From positions 908,930 through 972,929 of the forward strand of contig NW_003314335.1 in assembly GCF_000143415.4 (NCBI RefSeq): a stretch of 64,000 bases of DNA, in the 5' to 3' direction. The position numbers and the translations under genes were made by a program. Under the pieces are notes generated by a model that saw nothing but the letters and a program-made list of their open reading frames with translations, ran no database searches and had not been told where the DNA came from. Of the stretch, positions 62,751 to 64,000 are shown one piece after another. The first letter of the stretch is position 1. Each line of letters opens with the position of its first letter. The DNA comes from Selaginella moellendorffii (lineage: Eukaryota; Streptophyta; Lycopodiopsida; Selaginellales; Selaginellaceae).

Positions 62751-64000
62751 TAACCTTTGTTTAAAGGTTTATTGGCTAAGACAAAATGGATTAAGTAATT
62801 TATTAATTAAAAACAAATGAAATTTAATTAATTAGCAATTCTCATTGCTCATTTGTTACTGCCATGAGCACCATTATCAATGCACCACAATTAACCAAAC
62901 TCACATGTCCTCCCTTCTTGGTTGGGCTAGGAGGAAGAACAATTTCGAAATTATATTGTTAACAATGCAAATGAAAAAAAGATTTTAAAGGAATTTTAAA
63001 TTGTTGTTAGAACATTTATTTGACACTTCTAAATTTGGGAAGGTGGATCCTTGCCAGATCAACCACGAGCTCTCGAATAGCCATTGCTCTCACTCATTTG
63101 GACACCATAACCTTGTAAAAACATGTAAACTTGTATATAATCATTTATAATTAAATTTAATATTTATTACCTTATTGTTGTAATTAAAATGATAATTAAA
63201 ACAATTATTGATAAATTATTTTCTTTATTTTATTTTTCAATTTAAAAGGTTTAAGTAAATTATAGTTAAATAAAACTTGAAAAATATTTAATACATAGAT
63301 ATTTATTTTAATGGTTTATCAGGAAGAGAATTTTTATATTTTTTATGAAAATTTTCAAAAATCGATAAAATACTTAGTCTTTTAGTTCTTTAATATTTAT
63401 TTTAATTTATTATCATGTGCATTTTTTATTTTACTATATATTTAATAAATAAAATATTATATTAATACTAGTATTGGTACCTACAAAACTGAATTAAATT
63501 GCTAATAAGTCTTTGAGTTGCCATATTATTTTTAGCTAAATCATTTTGTCCCCTACTGTGATAAATTGGTAAATTTTAATTTTTTATTTTATTATATATA
63601 TTTGTTAAGCTGCCCTTGATTTCAAATTCAAGCATAGGACTTGAAATAACAAGGTGATAAATTTTAAATAATAATAACTTATTAAATTAAGTAATTTTTA
63701 AAAATTAAAAATTCCTTAAAGTTATACTTATATAGAATTTGGAAAAATAAGCTAATTTTATTTTATTTCAGCACTTAAATTATTTTTATTTCAAAGTCCA
63801 TAAGTTATTTTTAAAACACTCTAATATAAGTTATTAAAATCTCATAAAAACACTAATAATAATAAGTAACTTTTATAATGATTTATATAAATATTTTCTA
63901 AATTCATTCAATTATAAAAATTATGTATTTATTACAAATATTTTTGTCTTCACAGTTTAAATTTGAGGAATTATATTATTAAAGAGTTGTAAAATTTGAT
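62751..64000. other. AT-rich terminal spacer
   Basis: About 1.25 kb of very AT-rich DNA (poly-A/T runs, no open frame of note). No gene, RNA or ordered repeat was recognised. Confidence 0.6.

Noticed and set aside
1-64000. CRISPR array, bacterial operon, phage or organelle insertion
   Set aside because: No regularly spaced short repeats, no ribosome-binding-site-led gene runs, and no plastid or mitochondrial gene order; spliced genes show a nuclear plant genome.

Overview
The window is nuclear DNA of a land plant, most likely a lycophyte close to Selaginella (inference). The reasons are: spliced genes with canonical GT-AG introns of only about 50-80 bp, chloroplast- and mitochondrion-targeted housekeeping genes, several intronless PPR genes, plant-specific families (FLO6/PTST2, Ycf20-like, nepenthesin-type protease, COP9 subunit 8), and a WASH-complex strumpellin gene that I believe flowering plants lack. 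Exon models were spliced by eye. For HSCB, SDR, VOC, AGT2, PTST2-like, CSN8 and SOUL the summed exons give an exact open frame.

Layout. 1-193: 3' end of a dirigent-like gene, then a decayed tRNA-Ala. 873-11443: an old, degenerate Ty3/gypsy element with 175-bp LTRs. Nested in it at 4205-9670 is a much younger 5.47-kb chromodomain gypsy element with 336-bp LTRs and a perfect GATTC target duplication. 11.4-20 kb: repeat-rich DNA with a PPR relic, a one-frame but stop-riddled hAT transposase, and an internally deleted inverted relative of the outer gypsy element. 20.0-28 kb: an unidentified multi-exon gene, relics of GART and NADH-GOGAT, a small membrane protein, mitochondrial HSCB, a TIC32-like SDR sharing a ~108-bp divergent promoter with HSCB, and a VOC protein. 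28.4-29.3 kb: an AT-rich intronless lectin. 29.97-36 kb: strumpellin and a coiled-coil gene. 36.4-48 kb: gene-dense block (plastid membrane protein, aspartic protease, AGT2, PTST2-like, CSN8, SOUL, small coiled-coil protein). 48.1-51.5 kb: PPR gene plus PPR debris. 51.7-56.1 kb: kinase pseudogene split by a 3.4-kb MULE. 56.3-60.4 kb: FAD-oxidase and two fringe-like glycosyltransferase pseudogenes. 60.5-62.7 kb: Ycf20-like gene and a broken P-type PPR gene. The last 1.2 kb is AT-rich and empty.

The most interesting system is the nested gypsy element. Just inside its 5' LTR there is no tRNA-type primer site. Instead a 15-nt stretch is the exact reverse complement of a 15-nt stretch in the LTR that begins 30 nt after a TATA box, i.e. 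at the predicted 5' end of the RNA. This is the arrangement expected for Tf1/sushi-type self-priming. Its gag and pol frames are joined by an in-register GGGAAAC heptamer with a stem-loop 7 nt downstream, the same slippery heptamer used by vertebrate PEG10. Its Gag zinc knuckle also resembles that lineage.

Decay is a second theme. The gypsy and hAT elements carry many in-frame stops, mostly TAG, but no indels, as expected from C-to-T change at methylated CAG. The gene relics (GART, FAD oxidase, glycosyltransferases, PPRs) decay mainly by frameshifts and deletions.
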